Source: Parabacteroides timonensis (GTDB lineage Bacteria > Bacteroidota > Bacteroidia > Bacteroidales > Tannerellaceae). Taken from it: DNA of 64,000 nt. Below are positions 7,728 to 16,897 of the stretch, in pieces (the first letter of the stretch is position 1; each line of letters opens with the position of its first letter). The stretch spans positions 1,783,760 to 1,847,759 of the forward strand of contig NZ_LT669941.1 in NCBI RefSeq assembly GCF_900128505.1. Direction: 5' to 3'. The position numbers and the translations under genes were made by a program. The notes beneath the pieces were generated by a model. That model saw only the letters and a program-made list of their open reading frames with translations, was not told the DNA's origin and made no database searches.

Positions 7728-10043
7728 ATGCAATATATGAGTAGAGGAACAAAGAGTATCGCTTTTTACCTGGTGATGATCGTTGTATTCGGTTCGCTGA
7801 TGTACTTCATCGCCAAGGAAGGAGAAAGCCAGCAGCTTGAAAGCGCCATCACGTCGGCCTACGACGCCCCGAAAGACCTCGGGGAAGGTTTCACCGTTTT
7901 CTGGGAACTGATGACCCACCATATACAGTCGCCCATCGGCATCCTGCTGTTGCAAATCATCACGATCCTGCTGACGTGCCGCCTGTTCGGTTGGTTGTTC
8001 CAAAAGATAGGGCAACCGACGGTGATCGGCGAGATCGTGGCTGGTATCGTGCTTGGGCCTTCGGTATTGGGGCATCTGTCGCCCGAAGTTTCGGGGTTCC
8101 TCTTCCCTATCGAGTCGCTGGCCAACATCACAATCCTGAGCCAGTTCGGGCTGATCCTCTTTATGTTTGCCATCGGGATGGAACTGGATATCACCGAGGT
8201 ACGGAAAAAATTGAAGGAGACGATCCTTATCAGCCATACGAGTACGATTGTTCCTTTCTTCTGCGGGATGCTTACCGCCTACTTCGTCTACGACACCTAC
8301 GCTGATAAAAGCACGCCTTTCCTATCCTTCGCCCTGTTTGTGGGCATCGCCATGAGTATCACCGCCTTCCCTGTGTTGGCACGTATCATACAGGAGAAGG
8401 GATTGACGCGTACGCATCTGGGGACGATCTCGCTCGCCAGCGCGGCCAACGGCGACATAACGGCCTGGTGCCTACTGGCAGTCGTGATAGCCATCGCACA
8501 GGCGGGTTCGATGCTGAGTGCGATCTACAATATACTCTTCTCGGTGATTTACATCGCTTTCATGTTCTTTGCCGTCCGGCCGTTCCTGAAGATGGTGGGA
8601 CATATCTATCATAATAAGGAAGTGATCGACAAGGGTCTGGTGGCTTTTATGTTCCTTCTGTTGATTATCTCGGCTTACCTGACGGAGATGCTGGGGTTGC
8701 ATGCGCTGTTCGGTGCGTTCATCGCAGGGGTGGTGATGCCGAGTAACGTGAAGTTCCGCAAGATCATGACCGAGAAGGTGGAAGACGTCTCGCTGGCGTT
8801 GTTCCTGCCTCTTTTCTTCGTCTCGACGGGGTTGCGCACGGAGATCGGGCTGTTGAACAGTCCGGAGCTGTGGTGGATGTGCGGGGTGTTCATACTCGTT
8901 GCCATCATCGGTAAGTTCGGCGGGGCGATGTTTTCCGCCCGTTTCGTCGGGGAGAGCTGGAAAGACAGCCTCTACATCGGGGCGTTGATGAATACGCGCG
9001 GGTTGATGGAGCTGGTGGTGCTCACCATCGGCTACGAAATGAAGATACTTCCGCCTTCGATCTTCGTGATGTTGGTGTTGATGACGCTCGTGACAACCTT
9101 CATGACCATCCCGCTGGTGTCGTTCATCAAGTTCTGCTTCCAGACGCGGGAGAAGATCAAAGAATACAAGGCGGTGGACGTGGCGGACGGGACTTTCAAG
9201 GTCTTGCTCTCCTTCGGACGTGCCGCCAACGGACAGATCATGCTGGATGTGGCCTACCAGATGTTTGCGCACCGCCGTCACCAGGTAGACCTTACGGCGC
9301 TTCACCTCACCGTCGGCTCGGATGTGAACCCGCTTCACACCGACAACTTCGAGGAAGTGAGCTTCGGCCCGATCCTTTACGGGGCAAAGAAGCTGGGGGT
9401 GAACATCGAAACGCGCTACGAGGTGTCGAACAACGCGGGTCAGGACATCACCGACATCGTCAACACCGAGGGTTTCGACTTCCTGCTTGTCGGCTCGGGC
9501 ATATCCATGAGCAACCAGCCGGACGACATCGAGGCGAACCGTTACCGCACCTCTTTCTACAACAAGTACTTCAAACGTTTCAAAGCGCCCGAATCGTGGT
9601 TCTACCCCGGTGCGCTGCTTAAGGATAAGACGAAGATGTTCATCGGCAAGAGTAATTGCGACGTGGGCGTGTTTGTGAACCGTGGCTTCGTGAAAGCGAG
9701 CAACGTGATCGTGGTGATCGACTCCGAGCGCGACCTCTTCCTCCTGGATTATACCTCGACCTTGCTCAAGACAACGCACGGCACGGCAAGCATCCTCGAC
9801 CGCAGCAGCTCGACCACGCCGGGCAGCGAAAAGATACAACATGCCATCCACCAGTTCACGGAATCCATCAAACAGGCTTCCCTCATCGCCGACAAGGACA
9901 TGAGCGCAGCTACTTTCAACAGCTACAACTTCATGCTCATCAGCTACGACAGTTGGAACGACGTCTCGGAACATCGCCGCGAAGCTTTGCAGAAAATGCC
10001 GTCCACCCTGATCCTCAACCATAAGGAACGGACAGAGGAATGA
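7728..10043 (+). CDS. CPA2-type cation:proton antiporter with C-terminal USP-like region
   Basis: Inner-membrane monovalent cation/proton exchanger, probably for Na+ or K+ homeostasis. It has 771 residues. A leading membrane segment lies at 10-28. The Na+/H+ exchanger domain runs from about 68 to 440 with a dozen hydrophobic segments and includes IGEIVAGIVLGPSVLG and AANGDITAW, whose Asp matches the ion-binding Asp of CHX/Kef relatives. The soluble C-terminal half (about 470-765) resembles paired universal-stress-type domains that sense nucleotides in related plant and bacterial exchangers. An ATG at 7737 is an alternative start and leaves a more normal mRNA leader. Confidence 0.85.
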   Translation: MQYMSRGTKSIAFYLVMIVVFGSLMYFIAKEGESQQLESAITSAYDAPKDLGEGFTVFWELMTHHIQSPIGILLLQIITILLTCRLFGWLFQKIGQPTVIGEIVAGIVLGPSVLGHLSPEVSGFLFPIESLANITILSQFGLILFMFAIGMELDITEVRKKLKETILISHTSTIVPFFCGMLTAYFVYDTYADKSTPFLSFALFVGIAMSITAFPVLARIIQEKGLTRTHLGTISLASAANGDITAWCLLAVVIAIAQAGSMLSAIYNILFSVIYIAFMFFAVRPFLKMVGHIYHNKEVIDKGLVAFMFLLLIISAYLTEMLGLHALFGAFIAGVVMPSNVKFRKIMTEKVEDVSLALFLPLFFVSTGLRTEIGLLNSPELWWMCGVFILVAIIGKFGGAMFSARFVGESWKDSLYIGALMNTRGLMELVVLTIGYEMKILPPSIFVMLVLMTLVTTFMTIPLVSFIKFCFQTREKIKEYKAVDVADGTFKVLLSFGRAANGQIMLDVAYQMFAHRRHQVDLTALHLTVGSDVNPLHTDNFEEVSFGPILYGAKKLGVNIETRYEVSNNAGQDITDIVNTEGFDFLLVGSGISMSNQPDDIEANRYRTSFYNKYFKRFKAPESWFYPGALLKDKTKMFIGKSNCDVGVFVNRGFVKASNVIVVIDSERDLFLLDYTSTLLKTTHGTASILDRSSSTTPGSEKIQHAIHQFTESIKQASLIADKDMSAATFNSYNFMLISYDSWNDVSEHRREALQKMPSTLILNHKERTEE

Positions 10044-10091
10044 TGATAGGCTGACGACGTCGAAAGCAACAGAAAAAATAAAAAAGACGGA

Positions 10092-10131
10092 AGAGCGCAT
10101 GCTTTGTAACAAGAACATGCGCCCTCTTTTT
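10092..10131 (+). terminator. Terminator of the antiporter gene
   Basis: AGAGCGCATG / CATGCGCCCTCT stem with a small bulge and a following T run, 49 nt after the stop codon. Confidence 0.65.
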
Positions 10132-10529
10132 AAAAAGGAAGCGGGCTTTTAAAAAGGAAAATCCCCCACACTGTGGGGAGAATCTACATACCCCTATTTT
10201 AAACGCCGGATACAAGCTCTCCCCCCTTCCTCCTCCCCTCAAACGGAAGCTCCGAAAACCGCCCACCAAAAGCAGACTAAAACGCTTGATTATCATAACA
10301 ATTAAAAATAATAACATAATACTTGCAAATATTGTAATATACAAGTACAAAACTTGTATATTTCGCTCAAATTCAAACGGTTTTAGCATACAAACATTAA
10401 TAGTAAGCTTATATCATTAATATTAGCAAAAGAATTAGTTTTTTATAAAGTATAAGTTTATTTTTGCATTGTATTAGTTGTTGAATTACAACTATTAACC
10501 GACTTATAAACATTCAAAAAATTAAAATT
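10132..10529. other. AT-rich intergenic stretch before an ECF sigma gene
   Basis: No gene seen. A TTTTTAAAAAGGAA string occurs twice near 10126-10159. The last 150 bp are very AT-rich. TATTTTTG at 10459-10466 fits the -7 element and is the likely promoter of the sigma gene, giving a leader of about 60 nt. Confidence 0.5.
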
Positions 10530-11033
10530 ATGAATGGAATACAATTTCAACAAAAATTATTGGGCTTACAAGAGAACATGATGAATTTCGCTCTTATGCT
10601 CACTGCTAACAGGGACGATGCCCAGGATTTACTGCAAGATACAGCACTTAAAGTTTTAGATAATCAGGATAAATTCGTTGACAACGTTAATTTCAAAGGT
10701 TGGGTTCTGACCGTTATGCGTAATATTTTCATCAATAACTACCATAAGGTGGTACGCGTACAAACGGTAGTAGACTCCAGCGTAGACCTCTACAACCTGG
10801 ACGTGGTTAACGACTCCGGTTTCGACTCGCCCGACAAGGCGTACAACATCCAGGAGATCACCAAGGTAATCAACGCCCTGAACGATGACCTGAAGATGCC
10901 GTTCTCGATGTTCGTCAGCGGATACAAGTACAACGAGATAGCCGACAAGCTTGATCTCCCGCTCGGAACAGTTAAAAGCCGTATCTTCTTCGCCCGTCAG
11001 GAGCTCCAGAAGAATTTGCAGGATTTCAGATGA
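10530..11033 (+). CDS. ECF-type RNA polymerase sigma factor (stand-alone)
   Basis: Sigma-70 family factor of 167 residues with only regions 2 and 4. Region 2 includes DDAQDLLQDTALKVL and the NFKGWVLTVMRNIF strand. Region 4 ends in a helix-turn-helix (YNEIADKLDLPLGTVKSRIF). It would direct RNA polymerase to a special promoter set. Unlike the two other sigma genes here it has no FecR gene beside it on either strand. The start is an ATG behind a long AT-rich leader. A strong terminator follows, so it is probably monocistronic. Confidence 0.9.
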   Translation: MNGIQFQQKLLGLQENMMNFALMLTANRDDAQDLLQDTALKVLDNQDKFVDNVNFKGWVLTVMRNIFINNYHKVVRVQTVVDSSVDLYNLDVVNDSGFDSPDKAYNIQEITKVINALNDDLKMPFSMFVSGYKYNEIADKLDLPLGTVKSRIFFARQELQKNLQDFR

Positions 11034-11053
11034 TCAGAAGTAACAACAAATAT

Positions 11054-11092
11054 AAAAAGGACTGTAGAGGTTTTCTCTACAGTCCTTTTTTT
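11054..11092. terminator. Strong bidirectional terminator
   Basis: Perfect stem GGACTGTAGAG / CTCTACAGTCC with loop GTTTT, flanked by A5 and T7 runs. It serves the ECF sigma gene on the plus strand and the convergent barrel gene on the minus strand. Confidence 0.9.
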
Positions 11093-11125
11093 GTGGGGAT
11101 TACCGATATCAATACCTGAACTTTA

Positions 11126-12211
11126 TCAATTCAGTTTGAACCTAAGCCCTAGTTTCACGCCGAACGACATAACCTTCACCTTGTCGGTCACATTCGAGTT
11201 CAACATGCCGTTGTAAGGGATACCTTGTCCGACGATCTTATTCCCTTCCGGATGATAAGACGCCGGGGTCGACAACAGGCCCTGATCCTTCTTCTTTTTC
11301 ATGTTGGTGAAGCCGTAGTCGATATAGCCGCCCAGCAGCAGGTCGGTGTCCTCGCCGAGGGCAACCATGAAGCCCAGTTCGGCCGTTCCGGCTAAACCCA
11401 ATTTCAACTTGTTCTTGCCGCTCCAGTCGAGCTCCTTACCCGGGTCGCTGATCGTGCCGAACCCGTGATGAGGCACAGGCGACTCAGATGGCGAACCCAC
11501 GTCCGAAGGGATATGCGGGTAGTAACCCGATACGTTCAGTTCGCTGGCCGCGTTACTCTGCACCTTGTATTTTGTCTGGACAGGAAGTTGCAGTTTAACC
11601 CCTAGTCCGGCATACAATCCCCAGTTTTCCTCTTCCCCGAAACGCGTCTGGTACATCGCCATCAGCGGGATATCCAACAGGAAAGCGGTCTGTTTCTCTT
11701 CCAGACTCTTCAGGCGGGCACGCAGCTCGAAGTCGCGCGGGTGTCCCGAGAAGTCGTCGTCGTCGGTCATTGTGCCCAGTTTCATGTATTTGTCGTCCGA
11801 CATATCCCCCCTCAAACGGCCTACTGTGGCGTAGCGGGAGATTCCTACCCCCGTGGCAACCCCCCAGTGAGGGTTGAAGAAGTAGCTGTAACGGATATCG
11901 ACTTCATAACCGAGCTTGCTGTCCCGGTTGCCTTTTTCCTGGAAACCTTCGATCCGGTAGTCCAGGTCGTAACGGAAGGAAGAAGAGCCCACACCGCCCG
12001 AGACAGTGAGGTAAGACGTTTTCGTGCGCGTCGTGTCGCGCTGCTCCTGTCGGTACTCACGCTGCTGTTGGCGGCGTTGTTGCTGCTCCTGGTGGCTGTA
12101 CTGGCCGTGTTCCCTGCCACCCGTTCCCTGCTGGGCGGAAACGGTGGTGGACAGGATGCCGGCGGCAAACAATAGAATGGTTTTATTTATCTTGGAAATC
12201 ATTGTTGTCAT
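11126..12211 (-). CDS. Outer-membrane beta-barrel protein with Gln/Arg-rich N-terminal segment
   Basis: Secreted protein of 361 residues. A signal peptide ends near residue 26 (VSAQQ). Residues about 36-63 are a low-complexity Gln/Arg/His segment. From about 66 onward, alternating amphipathic strands typical of an 8-14-stranded barrel are seen (YLTVSGGVGSSSFRYD, WGVATGVGISRYA, NWGLYAGLGVKLQLP, ending FGVKLGLRFKLN). It starts 10 nt after the stop of the large T9SS cargo gene, so the two are almost certainly one transcript and may function together at the surface. Family not recognised beyond outer-membrane barrel. Confidence 0.75.
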   Translation of the reverse strand: MTTMISKINKTILLFAAGILSTTVSAQQGTGGREHGQYSHQEQQQRRQQQREYRQEQRDTTRTKTSYLTVSGGVGSSSFRYDLDYRIEGFQEKGNRDSKLGYEVDIRYSYFFNPHWGVATGVGISRYATVGRLRGDMSDDKYMKLGTMTDDDDFSGHPRDFELRARLKSLEEKQTAFLLDIPLMAMYQTRFGEEENWGLYAGLGVKLQLPVQTKYKVQSNAASELNVSGYYPHIPSDVGSPSESPVPHHGFGTISDPGKELDWSGKNKLKLGLAGTAELGFMVALGEDTDLLLGGYIDYGFTNMKKKKDQGLLSTPASYHPEGNKIVGQGIPYNGMLNSNVTDKVKVMSFGVKLGLRFKLN

Positions 12212-12221
12212 ATCTGTTGGT

Positions 12222-15200
12222 TTATTTTACGATGATTTTATGGGTGGTGGACTTGCCTGTCTCGGTGGTCACCTTCACCACGTAACTTCCCGAAGCCATG
12301 TCGGCAGGGATCGTTGTTTCGGTGGTCAGAGTGGTCAGGCGCTCAAGCAGCTGTCCGTTCATGTTGTAGATCTCGATCACGGCCGATTCGGGAGCTTCGC
12401 CCGGTGTACCGAGGCTGACTGTGATCGGCGTGTTCTTCTTCACCATCGCCGGATATACCCGGGTGATCGGGAACTGGGTCAGCGTATCGAACGTGATCGG
12501 GCAGCTCACCACATAGGTGTCGTCCGCACGGTATGCCTGGATGTAGTAAGTACCCAGCAGCCCCTCCGGAACGGAGTAGTAGATGGAAGTGCCGTTTTTG
12601 TCGATCTTCTGACCGTCTTTGTACCACTGGAAGCGGACAAACTCGTTATCCTGATTCGTGATGTAGAGGAACTCGTTCCATTTCACCAGGATACGCAGGC
12701 CGTTTTTACCCACCGTTACCGTGCGGCTGCTCTCCATTCCGCAGTCGCCGTATACATCCACGTAGTAGATACCCTCCTTGTCCGGAGTCAGGGCTGCCGT
12801 GTAACGATCCGAAGTCGCACCCGGGATGGCCACTTCGTTGAAGAACCACTGGTAACTCAGGTTGACGCCCGTCGCTTCGACCGACAGGGTGAAGGCGTCG
12901 CCGTCGCAAACGTTCACCGACTGCGGCTGGCGGGTGATGGTGGTTGTCTCCAGCACTTCGATGTTGAACGGGTAAGCCTCCTCGCGATCCGGATCGCTCT
13001 TCAGGCGCACATAGATGTTGGCGTGGTAGATACCCCTCGGGATGCGATTGGCAACCGGAACGGTGATGTATCCCGGAGTCAGGTCTTTGTATTCGGTATC
13101 GCTGAAGCCGGCGGCAATCGCTTCATCCGTGAAACGGACAGCATACTCGATCGGATAGTCCGGATTCAGGGCGCTGACAGGGATTCTGAATTCGCCGTCC
13201 ACGCTACAATACGGCGCCGTCTCGCCCACATAGATCATGCCTTCGTCGGTGATGACGATGGTGTGTTGGTAAGCAGGCTGGTTGTAATACTGCTCTGATG
13301 CGATGCTTTCGCCGTTGTAGAGCGTCAGCTTGTGTACATTATATATATAGGTACCGACAAGCGTATGGGCCTCCCCTTTGTTGAAGGTGTAACGTTCGGT
13401 TTTCAGGACGGCTTCGTCCAGCGGATAATGATAGCCGGCCGGAGTGGCGGTGTACTCTATTTCCCAACGGTCGTAGGTGACGTTGTTGAAACCGACAGGG
13501 CGGATCTGCACATACACCGGCGTCCCTTTGGTGACGGTGGTAGTGGTCAGGTTGTCCACATCCCGGAAGTCTTCGAGCTTGTTGGAGGCAGTGGAGACGG
13601 ACCATTGCAGCGCGCCGCCCGGACCAGGACCGGGGCCTTCGCCGTCACCGATCACGATTGTGTGGCGGTAGGGCGAGTCGGCATAGTCGTAAGTCTCGAT
13701 GGTCTGGTTTCCGTACATGTCATACAGGGTCAGTTTGGTGACGGTGTATATATAGGTTCCCTTTTCGGTATGAGCCTCCCGGTTGTTGAAGTTTTGACGT
13801 TCGGTCTTCAGCGTCGGGTTCATGCCGTAGTAGTGTTCGGCCGGGGTCACGGTGTATTCGACCGCCCAGCGTTCGAAGTTGATGCCCTCATGTCCGACGG
13901 GACGGATCTGGACGAAGACAGGTGTGCCGTAATTTACCGAAGTGGTTGACTGGTCGTCCACATCCTTGAAGTAAGGCTGTTCGCTCGTCACGGTGGAGAC
14001 GGACCATTGCAGGGCCGGATCTTTCACGACCGGTTTGTCCTGGATAACCACCTTATGCGTACAAGAGGCGTTCCGGTAGATGTAGGTGGCCACTTCCGCG
14101 CCGTCTTTATACAGGAGCAGCTTGGTTACATTATAGTAGTAAGTGCCTTCGAGCGTGTGGGCTTCTCCTTTATTGAAGTCATAGCGCAAGGTTTTCCCGA
14201 TAGCCTCTCCCATCGGATAGTGGTAGTCGGCCGGGGTGGCGATGTACTCGATCGCCCAGGTGTCGAAGTCGACATGCTCCAGTCCGATCGGGCGGATCTG
14301 CACGTAGACGGGCGTTCCGACCATGACGGTCGTCGTGGAATTGTTCTCCACATCGCTGAATTCATACGGGTCGGCGGTGGTTTGGGAAACAGACCATTGC
14401 AGCTTCAACGCGGAATTGGGCTCCCACTGGGCGTAAAGGTCGGTGTTCTCGGTGATGGTGAAGGTAGCTCCGGGCAGGTAAGCCGTACCGGTTCCGTCGG
14501 CCTTGGTCGTCCATTTCAGGAAGATGTAGTTCGGACGGTTGGGCAGGCTCGTGGCCGGGTAGGTGGCAACTGTCGCCTCTTCTGTTTCAACCAGTTGTAG
14601 ATATGTCTGGTCGGGGCTGAAGTTGGAGTGATAAGTCAGGTCGTATCCGGCATCCCCCCATACGGCATAGAGGGTGAGGTTGGCCTCCACGTAGGTCAGG
14701 CTCTTGCCCACCGCATAGACAGGATCGGGCTCGGTGGCATTGGCCGTGAGGGCCCATCCCTTGAAGGCTTTGCCGTTGAGGGTAGCTTTTAGCGTGGTCT
14801 TGCCGTCGACAACGGTCGTTTTGCCGTCGATCGAGCCGATGGTATAGTAGTTGGTCGCCTTGTTTTCGGACGTTGCTTCGTAGTAAACCTCACCCACATA
14901 GTCGGTTTGCGGGGTTAAGCCGAAGACGCCTCCGTTGGCATTGTACTTCACCCACGACATTTCGATCGCTCCCTGGTCTTTATAGTTCTTGAAGTTTCGC
15001 TGGTCGGTAGCGGGCAACGCGGCCGAATAGTTGTAGGTGTTGTCCGCGATCCCTTCCGGTTTGATGGGGATGGTTTTTACTATTTCATCGCCTGCACCGG
15101 CTTTTATCCCGGACAGGTTGTTGGAGAAGCGGAAGTTCTTACCCAGCACAGTATCCTCGGTATAGTCCGGATTGCTGCCTTTGTCGACATTCAATACGTT

Positions 15201-16550
15201 TCTCGTACCGGCCGCAACGCTTGTCGAATTGGAGACATCTTTGTAATTACTTGCAGTGTTCAACACGCCGGATGCATTATAAACTTTATTTCCCAAGTAT
15301 AAACACCCGTTGTTGGTGATACTGGCGACAATACCGTATTTACTATTTCCACTTAATCCGATCGCCCCGCCGCGCTGTTCAACCCGTGAGTTTTCATTTC
15401 CGGAAGTGTTGTTTACGAAGGAACAGCCTGTGATATTGTTTTTCATGATGCTGCTTCCGCCGTTGAGGAAGAACTGGATGGCTCCACCGGTCACATTCGC
15501 TCCTTCCAGCCCGTAGGCGCGGTTGTTGTAGAAGGTACAGCTGGTGATGTTGGTGGTCATTCCCTTCGTCCCGGTTACCTGTATCATCATCGCGCCACCG
15601 TCGTCATGGGCGAGGTTACTATCGAAGGTCGTTTTGTTGATATTCAGGGAAGCTCCGTAGGTACTGCCACCGGCGTCGATGATATAGATCGCGCCGCCGT
15701 CATAGGTATTCTGTACATCTATCCCTTCCCCATTCGTCTCGTTTTCCTGGAAAAGGCATTCGTTAATAGTCATATTTCCATAGAAATAATGCATGGCCAT
15801 AGCACCACCACCGCCACCGAACGGACCGGAAAGGGTACATTTGTTTTTATTCTTCCGGAAAATGGTATTATTGATCGTCAGGTCGCCCATAAAGCCCTTA
15901 GACGAAATCGCCCCGCATTCGTAACCGGCACCGGTAGCGAGGTTGTTCTCTATGGTAGAGTTGTTGATCGTTATCTTCGAATAACCGGCAACCCAGATGG
16001 CTGCGGCACTGTTGTGTACCGTATTGTCATAGATTTTGACATACGAAAGGACGGTGGAAGCATCTGCGGAAGTGTTGATGTTTATCGCACCGCCAGCGGA
16101 ATTGTAAAACTCCATCTTCTCCAAAACCAGTTTACCGTTGGACGCACTCTGGTTGAGCAACTGGCTGTCCCCCCTGTCGCCATCCATCTTAAGGTTCCTG
16201 ATCGTGAGCGTTTTGTCACCCGATCCGTTGATAGTGATTTTACCCCCTTTCCAGATCTTGCCTTTCCCGTCGACGGTCACGTTAACCGTTGGCATCGCCA
16301 GCGTGGCATCTCCGAACACGAAGCTACCGGATAAAGTGATAACCTCTCCTTCCGAAGCTCCTGAGACTGCCGTCTGTAGCTCCGCAACGGTGCTGACTTC
16401 CCGCGCAACGGCAGAGTGAACCGGAAAAAAGGTCACTAACAAAAAGAGAAACAAAGGGATGAATGGTTTATAACCATAGTTACATTTGATAGATGTAACA
16501 CACCTTGCCAGCCGCCGGCCAGCAATCAACAAAGTAATACTTTTACTCAT
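12222..16550 (-). CDS. Large T9SS-exported surface protein (beta-helix, Listeria-Bacteroides repeats, Ig-like, sorting domain)
   Basis: Predicted cell-surface or secreted protein of 1442 residues. A signal peptide at about 29-49 ends HSAVA. Residues about 50-530 are a right-handed beta-helix with recurring GGAI and NNxT turns, like pectate-lyase or Pmp-type proteins. About 535-712 hold two Listeria-Bacteroides (InlB B) repeats ending LTLYAVWG and TDLYAQWEP. About 713-1103 hold three copies of a roughly 130-residue module starting LQWSVS. An Ig-like domain with paired Cys follows at about 1205-1280. About 1363-1442 is a type A T9SS sorting domain (IYNMNGQLLERL, SGSYVVKV, ending KIIVK). Heads a two-gene unit. 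No catalytic residues are evident, so adhesion or glycan contact is a guess. Confidence 0.85.
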   Translation of the reverse strand: MSKSITLLIAGRRLARCVTSIKCNYGYKPFIPLFLFLLVTFFPVHSAVAREVSTVAELQTAVSGASEGEVITLSGSFVFGDATLAMPTVNVTVDGKGKIWKGGKITINGSGDKTLTIRNLKMDGDRGDSQLLNQSASNGKLVLEKMEFYNSAGGAININTSADASTVLSYVKIYDNTVHNSAAAIWVAGYSKITINNSTIENNLATGAGYECGAISSKGFMGDLTINNTIFRKNKNKCTLSGPFGGGGGAMAMHYFYGNMTINECLFQENETNGEGIDVQNTYDGGAIYIIDAGGSTYGASLNINKTTFDSNLAHDDGGAMMIQVTGTKGMTTNITSCTFYNNRAYGLEGANVTGGAIQFFLNGGSSIMKNNITGCSFVNNTSGNENSRVEQRGGAIGLSGNSKYGIVASITNNGCLYLGNKVYNASGVLNTASNYKDVSNSTSVAAGTRNVLNVDKGSNPDYTEDTVLGKNFRFSNNLSGIKAGAGDEIVKTIPIKPEGIADNTYNYSAALPATDQRNFKNYKDQGAIEMSWVKYNANGGVFGLTPQTDYVGEVYYEATSENKATNYYTIGSIDGKTTVVDGKTTLKATLNGKAFKGWALTANATEPDPVYAVGKSLTYVEANLTLYAVWGDAGYDLTYHSNFSPDQTYLQLVETEEATVATYPATSLPNRPNYIFLKWTTKADGTGTAYLPGATFTITENTDLYAQWEPNSALKLQWSVSQTTADPYEFSDVENNSTTTVMVGTPVYVQIRPIGLEHVDFDTWAIEYIATPADYHYPMGEAIGKTLRYDFNKGEAHTLEGTYYYNVTKLLLYKDGAEVATYIYRNASCTHKVVIQDKPVVKDPALQWSVSTVTSEQPYFKDVDDQSTTSVNYGTPVFVQIRPVGHEGINFERWAVEYTVTPAEHYYGMNPTLKTERQNFNNREAHTEKGTYIYTVTKLTLYDMYGNQTIETYDYADSPYRHTIVIGDGEGPGPGPGGALQWSVSTASNKLEDFRDVDNLTTTTVTKGTPVYVQIRPVGFNNVTYDRWEIEYTATPAGYHYPLDEAVLKTERYTFNKGEAHTLVGTYIYNVHKLTLYNGESIASEQYYNQPAYQHTIVITDEGMIYVGETAPYCSVDGEFRIPVSALNPDYPIEYAVRFTDEAIAAGFSDTEYKDLTPGYITVPVANRIPRGIYHANIYVRLKSDPDREEAYPFNIEVLETTTITRQPQSVNVCDGDAFTLSVEATGVNLSYQWFFNEVAIPGATSDRYTAALTPDKEGIYYVDVYGDCGMESSRTVTVGKNGLRILVKWNEFLYITNQDNEFVRFQWYKDGQKIDKNGTSIYYSVPEGLLGTYYIQAYRADDTYVVSCPITFDTLTQFPITRVYPAMVKKNTPITVSLGTPGEAPESAVIEIYNMNGQLLERLTTLTTETTIPADMASGSYVVKVTTETGKSTTHKIIVK
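13245..14404 (-). repeat. Three in-frame copies of a ~130-residue module
   Basis: Inside the T9SS cargo gene, modules begin LQWSVS near 14404, 14010 and 13603 and share the order TxxVxxGTPVxVQIRPxG, then YxATPAxYHYPM, FNKGEAHTxxGTYxYNVxKLxLY and a closing HxxVI strand. Copies clearly diverge at the amino-acid level, so the duplication is not recent. Boundaries are approximate. Confidence 0.8.
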
Positions 16551-16833
16551 AATTCAAATAAAATAAAGTTCTATAAAATATCTTCAACCCGAAAAATAAA
16601 AGGGGCCTCACACTCTTACACTATTGTTAAAATACGCTATCGAATCGGGACAAATTTACTTTTTTCTCACAGCATTTACCGTTAATTTAAATAGATTAAC
16701 GCGGCTTTGAAATTCAAAAGGATTATAGTATACATTTATACCAATACCTTTTACAATTCGATCAGATAAACACAAAAGCAGCGGACAATATTTCACATAT
16801 ATTAATACATCATATAAAAAAAGAACTTTTATA
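16551..16833. other. AT-rich intergenic stretch upstream of the T9SS cargo gene
   Basis: No gene seen. On the minus strand TAAATTTG (16658 to 16651) fits the -7 element and would give the cargo mRNA a leader of about 95 nt. No proper -33 TTTG is visible. Confidence 0.4.
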
Positions 16834-16872
16834 CAAAAAAAGAGGCTGTCCCAAACACTGGAATAGCCTCCT
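16834..16872 (-). terminator. Terminator of the TonB-receptor transcript
   Basis: Read on the minus strand, GAGGCT..AGCCTC with a 17-nt loop followed by T7. It lies 26 nt after the receptor stop codon. Confidence 0.7.
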
Positions 16873-16897
16873 GATAAGTAATTTATTATACTGAGAA

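Noticed and set aside
8472..10118. Long minus-strand open frame (548 codons) opposite the antiporter gene
   Set aside because: His/Arg/Val-rich shadow translation without motifs; the antiporter on the other strand has clear domains.
10015..10389. Minus-strand open frame of 124 codons before the ECF sigma gene
   Set aside because: Low-complexity Phe/Arg-rich translation across a terminator and AT-rich gap; no support.
12024..13298. Plus-strand open frame (424 codons) opposite the T9SS cargo and barrel genes
   Set aside because: It crosses two real genes on the other strand, and has no recognisable domain or promoter.
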